From NCBI GenBank assembly GCA_900553805.1, contig USEU01000002.1, positions 6,840 to 70,839 on the forward strand: a DNA stretch of 64,000 bases. The letters run 5' to 3'. Of this stretch, positions 15,314 through 24,748 are shown one piece after another (within the stretch, counting starts at the first letter, position 1; each line of letters opens with the position of its first letter). This stretch comes from an uncultured Eubacteriales bacterium. GTDB lineage: Bacteria; Bacillota; Clostridia; Oscillospirales; Oscillospiraceae. The notes beneath the pieces were generated by a model. That model did no database searches. It worked only from the letters and a program-made list of their open reading frames with translations, and was not told the origin of the DNA. The position numbers and the translations under genes were made by a program.

Positions 15314-17269
15314 ATGAAAAAACGGAAGCTCCGTTTGCCATTGATCGTTTACGACATATTGATTTTGCTGTGCGCGGATGCCATGCTGCTTGTGTTTTAC
15401 AAGGGTGAGGCCGTCCTGACCTGGCAGGGAGTCCTGCTGCACAGCGCCATCTCTTTTGCGTCTGTTTTGACGGTCAGGTGCATCGGCGGGATTTATCAGC
15501 AGATCTGGCGCTACGGCGGGATCCAGTGCTATATCAGGCTCCTGGTGGTGGATGCGGTTGCCTTTCTCGTTGACGTGACCATTGAGCGGACGCTCCCGCT
15601 GTTGATGGAGATCGAGAAGGTGTCCGTTGGACGGCTCTTTTCGCTGGCCAGTGTGAACCTGCTGGCAGCGCTTACCATCCGTATGGTGTACCGCTACGCC
15701 TTCAAGTGCGGCTCGGAGCAGTCCGCCTGGGGTTCGTTTTTACGGTGGCTGCTTCTGCTGTTTTCCGGCGATGAAATGGTGCAGCCGGTCCCTGAGACTG
15801 AGAAGAAGATCAAGATCGCCATCATTGGCGCGGGCCGTGTTGGCGTCAATCTGGCAGAGGAGCTGCTGGGCAACCCCAGAGCGAACTACACCCCCCGCTG
15901 CTTTGTAGACACCAATTCCGAAAAGGCGGGGCGTTCAGTCCACGGCATCCCTGTTTTGCTGGAAGGCGAGACGACCATGCGGGAGCTGCACCGCTATGAG
16001 GTCCAGGAAGTGGTTTTTGCCATCCCGGGCCTGGCGGATGAAAAGAAGCAGGCCCTGTACGCCATGTACATGGGAGCCGGTTACAGGATCAAGGTGTATG
16101 ACTACCCGACTGTACAGTCTGCCGGAAAGAAGCGGTACCTGCGGGAGTTTGACATTGAGGAGCTGCTGTTCCGCAAGCCGATCATTATTTCCGACGAAAG
16201 GACCAGCAGCTATTACCGCGATAAGGTCATTCTGATAACGGGCGGCGGCGGCTCCATCGGCTCTGAGCTGTGCCGTCAGCTTGCAAAGATGGCCCCCCGG
16301 CAGATCATCGTCCTGGATATCTATGAGAATGGCGCTTACGACGTGCAGCAAGATCTCAGGATCGCCTATGGCAAGGCCCTGGACCTGGAGATCGAGATAT
16401 GCTCCATTACCAATAAGGACGCGCTGAGAAAGGTTTTCCGGCGCTATCAGCCGCAGATCGTCATTAATGCGGCAGCCCACAAGCATGTTCCCTTAATGGA
16501 AAAGAACTGCGTTGAGGCTGTATATAACAATGTCTTCGGCACCCGGAACCTGGTGGAGCTGTGCGAGGAATTCGGCACCGAGAGATTTATGATGGTCTCC
16601 ACGGATAAAGCGGTGAATCCCACCAATGTGATGGGTGCGACCAAGCGCATGTGCGAGATGATCGTCCAAAGCGCCAGTTCCTGGGGGAACGCGGTTTACA
16701 GCGCAACCCGGTTCGGAAATGTTTTGGGATCAGCGGGTTCTGTGATTCCCCTGTTCAAGCGCCAGATCGCCAACGGCGGCCCCATTACCCTGACGGACAA
16801 GCGGATCATCCGCTATTTCATGACGATCCCGGAGGCCTCACAGCTGGTGCTGGAGTCCGGCGCGATGGCCCAAAACGGCGAGCTATTTGTGTTGGATATG
16901 GGAAAGCCTGTCAGGATCCTGGACCTGGCGGAGAATATGATCCGGCTGTCCGGCGTGGAGGGAATCGAGATCGTGGAAACCGGCCTGCGTCCCGGCGAGA
17001 AGCTCTATGAGGAGCTTCTGGTCAAGACCGGGGAACTGGATAAGACGGATAACAGCCTGATTTTTGTGGAAAGAGACGCACCGCTGCCCAAAGAGGAGAT
17101 CAGCCGCCGCCTGGAGATACTGGAAGAAGCCTGCGCATCCGGCGACGATGACACGGTCCGCCGCGCACTGAAAGAAGTCGTCCCCACCTTCCGTTCCCCG
17201 GAAGAGGTCAACGACGAGGCGGACGAGGCCGCGGAAATGAAACTCCAGCAGGCTGCTGTGGGTGTGTAA
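15314..17269 (+). CDS. Membrane UDP-GlcNAc 4,6-dehydratase (PglF/CapD/FlaA1 type)
   Basis: These enzymes turn UDP-GlcNAc into the UDP-4-keto-6-deoxy sugar, the first step to bacillosamine-like or other amino-deoxy sugars. The 651-residue product has four N-terminal membrane helices (about residues 1-140), a CoA-binding-like Rossmann domain (IAIIGAGRVGVNLAEEL), and the catalytic SDR domain (ILITGGGGSIGSELCRQL). It also has the family S-M-K set in place of S-Y-K: VSTDKAVNPTNVMGATKR. ATG 15314 follows AGGGGAGGAA by 8 bases. It opens the cluster, and with the DegT aminotransferase and PglC-type transferase downstream forms the set that makes and loads a diamino- or amino-deoxy sugar on undecaprenyl phosphate. 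Confidence 0.9.
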   Translation: MKKRKLRLPLIVYDILILLCADAMLLVFYKGEAVLTWQGVLLHSAISFASVLTVRCIGGIYQQIWRYGGIQCYIRLLVVDAVAFLVDVTIERTLPLLMEIEKVSVGRLFSLASVNLLAALTIRMVYRYAFKCGSEQSAWGSFLRWLLLLFSGDEMVQPVPETEKKIKIAIIGAGRVGVNLAEELLGNPRANYTPRCFVDTNSEKAGRSVHGIPVLLEGETTMRELHRYEVQEVVFAIPGLADEKKQALYAMYMGAGYRIKVYDYPTVQSAGKKRYLREFDIEELLFRKPIIISDERTSSYYRDKVILITGGGGSIGSELCRQLAKMAPRQIIVLDIYENGAYDVQQDLRIAYGKALDLEIEICSITNKDALRKVFRRYQPQIVINAAAHKHVPLMEKNCVEAVYNNVFGTRNLVELCEEFGTERFMMVSTDKAVNPTNVMGATKRMCEMIVQSASSWGNAVYSATRFGNVLGSAGSVIPLFKRQIANGGPITLTDKRIIRYFMTIPEASQLVLESGAMAQNGELFVLDMGKPVRILDLAENMIRLSGVEGIEIVETGLRPGEKLYEELLVKTGELDKTDNSLIFVERDAPLPKEEISRRLEILEEACASGDDDTVRRALKEVVPTFRSPEEVNDEADEAAEMKLQQAAVGV

Positions 17270-17302
17270 TTGCTTGATGTATGGAATGAGGAGGAAGCAA
17301 AC

Positions 17303-18358
17303 ATGGGATCATCTGATCAGAAGAGAAGCCAGGCCAATGGACGCTCGTTCGTTTTGAAAGCCATGCTGGTCATCTTTGATATCATCGCTGTGAATCTGGC
17401 TTATTTTGCCGCACTCACGATCAGATTTTACGTAAACTACGAATTTAACGAGTGGGCGTTGGTCTATATTCCTGCGTTTATAAAGCTGGCGCCGGGGTAT
17501 ACGTTGTTCTGCCTGGTGGTATTTGGCGTATTTAAGCTGTACAACAGCCGCTGGAGGTACGCGGGACTGGGAGATCTGAATCGGATCCTGATGGCCAGCT
17601 TGGTGACCTGCGTGGGTCAGGTGCTGGGATCTTTGATTTTTACCATGCGCATGCCCATTACTTACTATGTGATCGGTGCGGTGCTGCAATTTGCGATGGT
17701 TGCTGTCAGCCGGTTTTTCTACCGCATTACCCTGCTGGAGATGGAGCGTGCAAGAGCCAGAAAGCGCAGAAGCGGGACTATGGTCAATGTGATGGTGGTG
17801 GGCGTCGGCGAGACGGCCCACACGATGCTTCGGCACATGGAGCGCGACCCAGAGAGCGCTGCCCGTCCGGTGTGCCTGGTAGACTTCCGTGCGGATGGCT
17901 ACGGTAGCATGATGGAAGGCCTGCCTGTGATCGGCGGGACAGAGAAGATTCGGGACACCATCAAGAAATATGGTGTGGAGTGCGTGATTTTGGCGGACAC
18001 CACCATGCCTGCGCAGATCCGGCAGGACATTCGTGAGCTGTGTAAGGATCTGGAGGTAGATGTCCAGGATTATGCCGGTTATTTCCAGGAGTCGAGAGGA
18101 ACGGTGACCCTGCGGGGGCTCATGGGGTATGCCAAGGGCCCGCTGGAGATCGTGCTCAATGGCGTACACCAGAAATTTGAGAATGGGGAGCAGGCGGCAC
18201 TCTTCCTGACGGAGCGGTACGTGGTCACTTCCGTTTCGGCGAAGGATGGTTATCTTGTCGTTGAGCTGAAGAAGGATGCTTTGCTTCCCAATGATGTGAA
18301 GGAAGACTGGGTTCAGAGCTATGAAAAGGAAAGCGGAGAGGATATCAGTTTCTTCTGA
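17303..18358 (+). CDS. CapD-like membrane protein lacking the catalytic dehydratase domain
   Basis: The 351-residue protein repeats the layout of the N-terminal half of its neighbour: four membrane helices (about residues 18-135), then a Rossmann-like domain (MVNVMVVGVGETAHTMLRHM). It ends after a short C-terminal domain, without the glycine-rich SDR domain and S-M-K residues, so it cannot be a dehydratase. It could be a regulatory or scaffolding paralogue, or an initiator-like membrane subunit. The start has GAGGAGG 8 bases upstream, 34 bp after the previous stop. Function unknown. Confidence 0.75.
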   Translation: MGSSDQKRSQANGRSFVLKAMLVIFDIIAVNLAYFAALTIRFYVNYEFNEWALVYIPAFIKLAPGYTLFCLVVFGVFKLYNSRWRYAGLGDLNRILMASLVTCVGQVLGSLIFTMRMPITYYVIGAVLQFAMVAVSRFFYRITLLEMERARARKRRSGTMVNVMVVGVGETAHTMLRHMERDPESAARPVCLVDFRADGYGSMMEGLPVIGGTEKIRDTIKKYGVECVILADTTMPAQIRQDIRELCKDLEVDVQDYAGYFQESRGTVTLRGLMGYAKGPLEIVLNGVHQKFENGEQAALFLTERYVVTSVSAKDGYLVVELKKDALLPNDVKEDWVQSYEKESGEDISFF

Positions 18359-18410
18359 GCCTTTTGCATAAAGCGTTTTGGTGAATTTGAGTTGAGGGAG
18401 ATTGAGAAAT

Positions 18411-19697
18411 ATGGCATTTAAGAGGAAAAATGATTTCACTCCTTTCCCAAACAAGGTTTGGTTGGCAACGCCTACCATGCACGGAGAAGAGCTGCGGTAT
18501 ATCACGGTAGCTTACGAAAGCAACTGGATGAGCACGGTCGGCCAGAATATTAACGAAGTAGAGCGCATTGCCGCGGAAACGGCGGGTGTTAAATATGCTG
18601 TGGCGCTGTGCAGCTGCACGGCGGCGCTGCACCTGTGCATGAAGCTGGCCGGTGAACGGCTTTACGGCCGTCCCATGATCGGTCATGGGGCCTTGGAGGG
18701 CAAGAGAGTTTTCTGCTCCGATATGACCTTTGACGCAACGCTGAATCCTGTCGTTTACGAAGGAGGGATCCCCATCTTTATCGACACGGAGGAAGCTTCG
18801 TGGAATATGGATCCCGTCGCGCTGGAGAAGGCGTTCTCGATGTATCCAGAGGTGAAACTGGTGGTCTGCGCGGAGCTGTACGGCTTCTCCGGCAACCTCC
18901 GGCGGATCAAGGAGATCTGTCAGGCCCATGGGGCACTTCTGGTGGAGGATGCGGCCGAAGCGATGGGCGCCAGCTGGGAAGGACATAACTGCGGGACCTT
19001 CGGTGACTATGCGGCAATTTCCTTTAACGGAAATAAGATCATCACCGGCTCGTCCGGCGGCTGCCTGCTGACCAATGACCTGGAGGTGGCAAACAAGACC
19101 CGCAAATGGTCCACCCAAGCCCGGGAGAATGCGCCTTGGTATCAGCATGAGGAGGTCGGCTATAACTATCGGATGAGCAACGTCATTGCCGGCGTGATCC
19201 GTGGGCAGTATCCCCACCTGGAGGAGCACATTGCCCAGAAAAAGGCTGTGTACGAGCGGTATAAAGACGGCCTGAAGGGACTGCCTGTTCAGATGAATCC
19301 CTTTGATGAAGAGAAATGCGTCCCGAATTATTGGCTGTCTGCCATGATCATTGACAGGGACGCCATGTGCAAACAGGTCCGGGGCGAGACGGACGCGCTT
19401 TATGTACCCCAGAGCGGCAAGTCCTGCCCGACAGAGATACTGGAAGCCATTGCCGGGATCAACGCCGAAGGCCGCCCGATTTGGAAGCCGATGCATATGC
19501 AGCCGATGTATCGGATGCATGAGTTCGTGACGGTGAGCGGCTCCGGCCGGGCCAAGACCAATGCCTATATCGCCGGCGGTGTCCAGGACGTAGGCGCCGA
19601 CATCTTCCAAAGAGGCCTGTGCCTGCCCAGCGACAACAAGATGACGAAGGAAGAACAAACAGTAATCATCGACGTCATCCGGGCGTGCTTTGAGTAA
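18411..19697 (+). CDS. DegT/DnrJ/EryC1/StrS family sugar aminotransferase
   Basis: This is a PLP enzyme that aminates a nucleotide-linked 4-keto (or 3-keto) sugar with glutamate. The 428-residue product has the family elements AVALCSCTAALHLCMKLAG, VEDAAEAMGASW, and the PLP lysine (Lys209) in AISFNGNKIITGSSGG. It most likely acts on the 4-keto sugar made by the dehydratase at 15314. It is somewhat longer than the typical 370-390 residues. ATG 18411 follows AGGGAG by about 10 bases. Confidence 0.9.
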   Translation: MAFKRKNDFTPFPNKVWLATPTMHGEELRYITVAYESNWMSTVGQNINEVERIAAETAGVKYAVALCSCTAALHLCMKLAGERLYGRPMIGHGALEGKRVFCSDMTFDATLNPVVYEGGIPIFIDTEEASWNMDPVALEKAFSMYPEVKLVVCAELYGFSGNLRRIKEICQAHGALLVEDAAEAMGASWEGHNCGTFGDYAAISFNGNKIITGSSGGCLLTNDLEVANKTRKWSTQARENAPWYQHEEVGYNYRMSNVIAGVIRGQYPHLEEHIAQKKAVYERYKDGLKGLPVQMNPFDEEKCVPNYWLSAMIIDRDAMCKQVRGETDALYVPQSGKSCPTEILEAIAGINAEGRPIWKPMHMQPMYRMHEFVTVSGSGRAKTNAYIAGGVQDVGADIFQRGLCLPSDNKMTKEEQTVIIDVIRACFE

Positions 19698-19707
19698 GGG
19701 AGCGGCC

Positions 19708-20421
19708 ATGGAGAGAAAGCAGGGCATCTACGAGCGGTATGTGAAGCGAATCCTTGATATTGTCTGTGCACTGGCGGCGCTCATCGTATTCTGCTGGCTG
19801 TACGCCATCCTGGCTATCCTGGTGCGGATCAAGCTGGGGAGCCCGGTGCTGTTTACCCAGCCAAGACCGGGCAAAGACGAAAAGATTTTCAAGCTGTATA
19901 AATTCCGCTCCATGACCGACGCACGGGATGAAAACGGCAATCTGCTGCCGGATGAGGTCCGGCTGACCAGTTTTGGAAAGGCCCTGCGCGCAACCAGCCT
20001 GGACGAATTGCCCGAGGCCATCAACATTTTGAGGGGTGACATGTCCGTCATTGGCCCCCGGCCTCAGCTGGTGCGGGATATGGTCTTTATGACCCCGGAG
20101 CAGCGCCTGCGTCACACCGTCCGCCCGGGCCTGAGCGGCCTGGCCCAGACCAGAGGCCGCAACGCCATCTCCTGGGACGGCAAACTGGCCACGGACCTGG
20201 AATACATCCAGAATGTCACCTTCCTGGGGGACTTGAAGATAATCTTCGATACTGTCAAACAGGTCTTCTTCGGTGAAAAAGGTCTGGAAGACAGCGACGT
20301 GGACGAGGTAGAGATCACCGACGACTTTGGAGACTACTTACTGAAAGCCGGGAGAGTGGACAAAGAAGAATACGAAAGGAAACAGGCAGAGGCGAGAGGG
20401 CTGCTGTCCGCTTCTCTCTAA
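19708..20421 (+). CDS. Undecaprenyl-phosphate sugar-1-phosphate transferase (PglC/WcaJ type)
   Basis: This monotopic phosphoglycosyl transferase moves a sugar-1-phosphate from its UDP form to undecaprenyl phosphate, starting repeat-unit assembly on the cytoplasmic face. In the 237-residue product an N-terminal hydrophobic re-entrant helix (VKRILDIVCALAALIVFCWLYA) is followed by KFRSM, the Asp-Glu dyad in ATSLDELPEAINILRGDMSVIGPRP, and RPGLSGLAQ. It has the small single-domain PglC form plus a C-terminal acidic extension of about 40 residues. ATG 19708 follows AAGGGAG; an in-frame ATG at 19690 overlaps the aminotransferase gene and is less likely. Confidence 0.92.
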   Translation: MERKQGIYERYVKRILDIVCALAALIVFCWLYAILAILVRIKLGSPVLFTQPRPGKDEKIFKLYKFRSMTDARDENGNLLPDEVRLTSFGKALRATSLDELPEAINILRGDMSVIGPRPQLVRDMVFMTPEQRLRHTVRPGLSGLAQTRGRNAISWDGKLATDLEYIQNVTFLGDLKIIFDTVKQVFFGEKGLEDSDVDEVEITDDFGDYLLKAGRVDKEEYERKQAEARGLLSASL

Positions 20422-20435
20422 GTGTGGAGAAATAT

Positions 20436-21212
20436 ATGAACGATTTGGTATCCATCATCATGCCGTCCTACAACACGGCAAATTACATAGAAGCATCTAT
20501 TGAATCTGTTCAGCATCAGACCTATGAAAACTGGGAACTGATTATTGTGGACGACTGTTCTACGGATAATACAGACGAGGTAGTGCGCCCGTTTTTGACT
20601 GACGGGAGAATTCGTTATCTGAAAAATGAACAGAACAGCGGAGCTGCTATTTCCAGAAACTGGGCGCTGCGGGAAGCCAAAGGAAAGTGGATTGCATTCT
20701 TAGATAGTGATGATTTGTGGCTTCCGGAAAAGCTGGAAAAACAGGTTGCATTCATGGAACAAAACGGATACCACTTCTCCTACACCAATTACGAAGAAAT
20801 CGACATGGCCGGAGAGAAAACCGGCGTGCGCGTCACAGGCCCCAAGAGAATCACCAAGACTGGAATGTTCAATTACTGCTGGCCGGGGTGCCTGACGGTT
20901 ATGTATGACGCTGAAGCCGTGGGCCTGATTCAGATTGCGAATATCAAGAAAAACAACGACTATGCCATGTGGCTGAAAGTATGCAGAAAAGCAGACTGTT
21001 ATTTACTAAATGAGAACCTGGCCCAATATCGAAAGGGAAGAACAGGAAGCGTCAGCACACACAGCGTGAAAACGATGATCGGTTGGCACTATAAACTGTT
21101 TCGTGAGGCGGAAAAGGAGAGCAGAATGGTAAGTGTGCTTAATACTTGCCGAAATATGGCTTATGGGTTTTATAAGAAAAAAAGATATATGTATCGTCAG
21201 GAGATAGAATGA
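20436..21212 (+). CDS. Family 2 glycosyltransferase
   Basis: A GT-A fold transferase of 258 residues with VSIIMPSYNTANYIEASIESVQ at the N-terminus, IIVDDCSTDNT, and the DxD metal site in AFLDSDDLW. It should add a sugar to the lipid-linked repeat unit; donor and acceptor are unknown. ATG 20436 has GGAG at 8 bases; an upstream GTG at 20424 precedes that site. Base composition becomes clearly more AT-rich from here to about 27.9 kb. It overlaps the next gene by ATGA. Confidence 0.88.
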   Translation: MNDLVSIIMPSYNTANYIEASIESVQHQTYENWELIIVDDCSTDNTDEVVRPFLTDGRIRYLKNEQNSGAAISRNWALREAKGKWIAFLDSDDLWLPEKLEKQVAFMEQNGYHFSYTNYEEIDMAGEKTGVRVTGPKRITKTGMFNYCWPGCLTVMYDAEAVGLIQIANIKKNNDYAMWLKVCRKADCYLLNENLAQYRKGRTGSVSTHSVKTMIGWHYKLFREAEKESRMVSVLNTCRNMAYGFYKKKRYMYRQEIE

Positions 21213-22252
21213 AAAAGGTCTGCGTGATTGGCCATTTCGGCTTTGGCAAAGAAATGCTGAATGGCCAGACTGTTAAAACAAAGACTGTTACTGCGGAGCT
21301 GGAGAAGCATTATGGTGAAGACCAGGTCGCCAAAATAGACACGCACGGTGGCCTGCGTGTGCTGCCCAAGGTGATTAAACTGATGCTGCGCGGTTTTGCG
21401 AAATGTGAAAATATTATCATCTTCCCTGCACACAACGGAGTTCGTGTCTTTGCTCCGCTGTGTGCCTTTCACAACCAGTTTTATCATAGAAAGCTCCACT
21501 ATGTGGTTATCGGCGGCTGGCTGCCGGAGCTTACGAAAGGCAATGCGGTGTTGCGCTCTGCGCTGAAAAAGCTGAACTACATTTATGTGGAAACTTCCAC
21601 TATGAAACGGAGTTTGGAGAAACAAGGATTCAAAAATGTGGTGGTCCTTCCAAACTTTAAAGACCTGCGTATTCTGCCCGAGTCAGAGCTGGTATATCCG
21701 CAAGGTGAACCCTATCGGCTGTGTACATTTTCGAGAGTTATGAAAGAAAAGGGAATCGGCGATGCGGTGGAAGCGGTGAAGGCTGTCAACGAGAAGTTAG
21801 GGAGGACAGCTTTTGCGCTGGATATTTTTGGGCAGGTGGACAGCGGACAGACGGACTGGTTTGAAAGATTAACAGAATCCTTTCCGGAGTATATCCATTA
21901 CAGAGGTTGTGTGCCTTTCAATAAGAGCGTAGGTATTTTGAAAGATTATTTTTGCTTACTGTTTCCTACAAGATTCTTCACGGAAGGTATACCAGGGACA
22001 ATTTTAGATGCCTATGCAGCTGGTGTCCCTGTAATTTCGGCTAGGTGGGAGAGCTTTTCGGACGTGGTGGACGACGGAGTTACGGGAATTGGATTTGATT
22101 TTTGTAATCAATCAGACCTTGAGAAAACACTATATAAAGTTGCAAATGAGCCAGATTTAGTCCTGGAAAAGAAAAAAAGCTGTGTCTCCGTAGCACGTAA
22201 ATACACACCCAATGAAGCGATGTGTGTGTTGTATAGAAGATTTACCAGATAG
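21209..22252 (+). CDS. Glycosyltransferase, GT4-like
   Basis: The 347-residue protein has two Rossmann-like halves. The C-terminal half shows the GT4 pattern (LCTFSRVMKEKGIGDAVEAVK, FPTRFFTEGIPGTILDAYAAGVPVISA), with an E-x7-type donor site. The N-terminal domain starts KKVCVIGHFGFGKEMLNGQTVKTK. It is coupled to the previous gene (4-bp overlap). It probably elongates the repeat unit with a nucleotide-sugar donor that cannot be predicted. Confidence 0.85.
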   Translation: MKKVCVIGHFGFGKEMLNGQTVKTKTVTAELEKHYGEDQVAKIDTHGGLRVLPKVIKLMLRGFAKCENIIIFPAHNGVRVFAPLCAFHNQFYHRKLHYVVIGGWLPELTKGNAVLRSALKKLNYIYVETSTMKRSLEKQGFKNVVVLPNFKDLRILPESELVYPQGEPYRLCTFSRVMKEKGIGDAVEAVKAVNEKLGRTAFALDIFGQVDSGQTDWFERLTESFPEYIHYRGCVPFNKSVGILKDYFCLLFPTRFFTEGIPGTILDAYAAGVPVISARWESFSDVVDDGVTGIGFDFCNQSDLEKTLYKVANEPDLVLEKKKSCVSVARKYTPNEAMCVLYRRFTR

Positions 22253-22335
22253 TGCAGTAAGTGGATTATATTAGTAAGAAAAATTTTTTATTACAGAAAC
22301 TTCGGAAAGATATTGCAGAAAGGTTGTTTTAAAAT

Positions 22336-23427
22336 ATGACGATTGTTCAAGTTATGCCAGAATTTGGGCTCGCTGGGGCGGAAACTATGTGTGAGAACTT
22401 AATATATGAACTGACTAAACTTGGGCATAACGTGGTTGCTGTGAGTATGTATGACTTCCACTCCGCCATTACGGAACGACTTGAAAATTCAGGTATAGAT
22501 GTATGCTATTTAGGGAAAAAACCGGGCTTGGATTTTTCCATGATTCCGAAAATGATGAGAGTTTTCAAAAAAGTCAATGCAGATGTTATACATACCCACA
22601 GAAATTGTGCACAATATGCTGTACCGGCTGCAATGATTGTGGGGATTAAACGAAGGGTTCATACGGTCCATAATATTGCTGAAAAAGAAAACGAAAGAAT
22701 GGCGCGGGTGGTAAACAAATTTTTTTTCAAACATTGCCATTTGATTCCTGTTGCACTTAGCGGTGGAATACGGGATTCTATCGTAAAAGAGTATAAAATA
22801 ACCAGATCCCGTGTTCCGATTATTTTTAACGGAATTAATCTTTCACAGTGTATTTCTAAGGGAGATTACTCTATAAATGGGAATTTAAAGGTTTTACATA
22901 TAGGGAGGTTTTCGGAACAGAAAAACCATGGCAGGTTGCTTCGTGCATTTGTGCAGTTTCACAACAAACACAGTGACAGTGAACTTTGGCTAATTGGTGA
23001 CGGCGAAAAGAAGACAGAAATTGAGACGTTTGTTTGCAAGAATGCCCTTTCTGAGAATGTAAAATTTCTTGGCTTGCAGAGCGATGTGCATGAATTCCTA
23101 CGCGAGGCGGATATATTTGTGTTGCCATCGGATTATGAGGGAATGCCGATGACGATTATTGAAGCAATGGGGACGGGGCTTCCGTGCATTGCCAGTAATG
23201 TTGGCGGCATCCCTGACATGATTTCCAATGGCATTGATGGCATGTTGATTGAGCCAAATGAGGGCGCATTGGTGGATGCAATTGAAAGTCTGTACAATGA
23301 CATGACGCTGAGAAAAAAGCTCGGAGAGAATGCAAAGAAACGAGCCCAATCATTTTCTTCTGAACAAATGGCTAGAGAATATATTAAAGTCTACGGGGAC
23401 TGCATGTATGAATCCGGGAAACAATAA
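22336..23427 (+). CDS. Glycosyltransferase family 4
   Basis: A 363-residue GT-B retaining transferase. The N-terminal acceptor domain begins TIVQVMPEFGLAGAETMCENL; the donor domain shows LKVLHIGRFSEQKNHGRLLRAF, LIGDGEKK, and the E-x7-E motif in SDYEGMPMTIIEAMGTGLPCIASNVGG. It lies 83 bp after the preceding gene with a short AAAGG ribosome binding site, and its end overlaps the next gene by 20 bp. Confidence 0.9.
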   Translation: MTIVQVMPEFGLAGAETMCENLIYELTKLGHNVVAVSMYDFHSAITERLENSGIDVCYLGKKPGLDFSMIPKMMRVFKKVNADVIHTHRNCAQYAVPAAMIVGIKRRVHTVHNIAEKENERMARVVNKFFFKHCHLIPVALSGGIRDSIVKEYKITRSRVPIIFNGINLSQCISKGDYSINGNLKVLHIGRFSEQKNHGRLLRAFVQFHNKHSDSELWLIGDGEKKTEIETFVCKNALSENVKFLGLQSDVHEFLREADIFVLPSDYEGMPMTIIEAMGTGLPCIASNVGGIPDMISNGIDGMLIEPNEGALVDAIESLYNDMTLRKKLGENAKKRAQSFSSEQMAREYIKVYGDCMYESGKQ

Positions 23428-24748
23428 TAGGAAAAGCAATCAAAAAGGTTTGTATCGGACAATGTGGATTTGCATTTTTATGGGAATTCTGTATGCAAAT
23501 TTTACAAGAGGTTTTGCAAAAGACGTTATTGGATGCCTGTCAACTTTTTTGATACTTTGGAAACTACTTATATTCAATAAAGAGGATGGATATTTGCTGC
23601 TGTTTGGAACACAGTTCCTTAGAGCAGTCATAAGAGTAGGATTTGGAGGCCATTCGTTTTCCTTTCTTCTCCTTGCTTTTCCCACATATTTACTGAAATT
23701 GCTATTTGAACAAAAAGGAAGAATTCATGGAGCGGTCTTGGTAGCTGCTTTTGTAATGGTGTGGGATTTTGCTGTCAGTTTTAATTCTTCTATTATCAGA
23801 ATTGGTGACCAGCTTTTGTGGGGGGCCTCATTTATCCTTTTGCTCGGAATGCTGAGGAATAGTGCGGAAATTGACTTGGACAAGCTCATTGTGGTTTTTG
23901 GAATTGCGATATGGGGCATTTGCTTAGTAAATATTTTTGCCGAAATCTGCAAATTTGGAAAGACAATGGTTCCGTCGATGTACGGCGTTTGGAACCAATA
24001 TGGGGAATACTACATGTTTGGGAAAGGTTACCCCGAAATAGCGGGCGGAAACGAAATTGCACAGTATATTCCCATTTTTATTGGGATGGCGTTTTTCTCG
24101 TTTAATGGTAAAGATAGAAAAGTAAAGTTGTTTTATCTGGTGTCCTCGCTTTTCTTTTCCTATTGCGGGATGATGTGCATTGCGAGAGCATTTTATGTTG
24201 AAATGGCAATCATACTTCTTTTTGCACTGGTGTACCTGTCACATAATCCCAAATGGCCAATTCTCATTTCATTTCTTTTCACGACGATGGTGATATTTTC
24301 CTATGACAGATTATCCGGTTTGTTTGAGCCGGTCTTAAATGCGGTCGGTAAAAGGTTTGGAGGCGGGTATGGCTCAAGGGCTGGTTTGATTAAGGGAACG
24401 ATACAGGTCTGGAAATCAAGTGCGTCAAACTTCTTGTTTGGAATTGGCACTGAGTACAATGAAGTATATGATACGGCACATAATATTGTTTTTGATGCGT
24501 TGGTTTCGTTGGGCACTTTAGGAGCAAGTGTATATTTTGGGACTCTGTTAATTGAGGGGAGAAAGGCCCTTCAGAAAAAAGAAACGCAGTCAATTGTTCG
24601 ATTTGCCCCACTTGTAATGTTGCTGCTTTATAAAATGATTTCGGGTTGTCTGAAGGATGTTCCATTTTATTTTATGATTGGTATTTGTTTGCTGTTTGCC
24701 CAAAAATATGAATTATCAAAAGACAAATCAGGTAGGGTAGAAGTATGA
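23408..24748 (+). CDS. Wzy-like O-antigen/exopolysaccharide polymerase
   Basis: The 446-residue polytopic membrane protein has about ten to twelve hydrophobic helices and a longer external loop around residues 180-230 and 315-360. Such proteins polymerise flipped repeat units on the outer side of the membrane; the sequence is very variable, so the call rests on topology and on the position between glycosyltransferases and the Wzx-like flippase. ATG 23408 lies inside the end of the previous gene; a later Met at 23462 is possible. Strongly AT-rich compared with the flanking genome. Confidence 0.78.
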   Translation: MNPGNNNRKSNQKGLYRTMWICIFMGILYANFTRGFAKDVIGCLSTFLILWKLLIFNKEDGYLLLFGTQFLRAVIRVGFGGHSFSFLLLAFPTYLLKLLFEQKGRIHGAVLVAAFVMVWDFAVSFNSSIIRIGDQLLWGASFILLLGMLRNSAEIDLDKLIVVFGIAIWGICLVNIFAEICKFGKTMVPSMYGVWNQYGEYYMFGKGYPEIAGGNEIAQYIPIFIGMAFFSFNGKDRKVKLFYLVSSLFFSYCGMMCIARAFYVEMAIILLFALVYLSHNPKWPILISFLFTTMVIFSYDRLSGLFEPVLNAVGKRFGGGYGSRAGLIKGTIQVWKSSASNFLFGIGTEYNEVYDTAHNIVFDALVSLGTLGASVYFGTLLIEGRKALQKKETQSIVRFAPLVMLLLYKMISGCLKDVPFYFMIGICLLFAQKYELSKDKSGRVEV

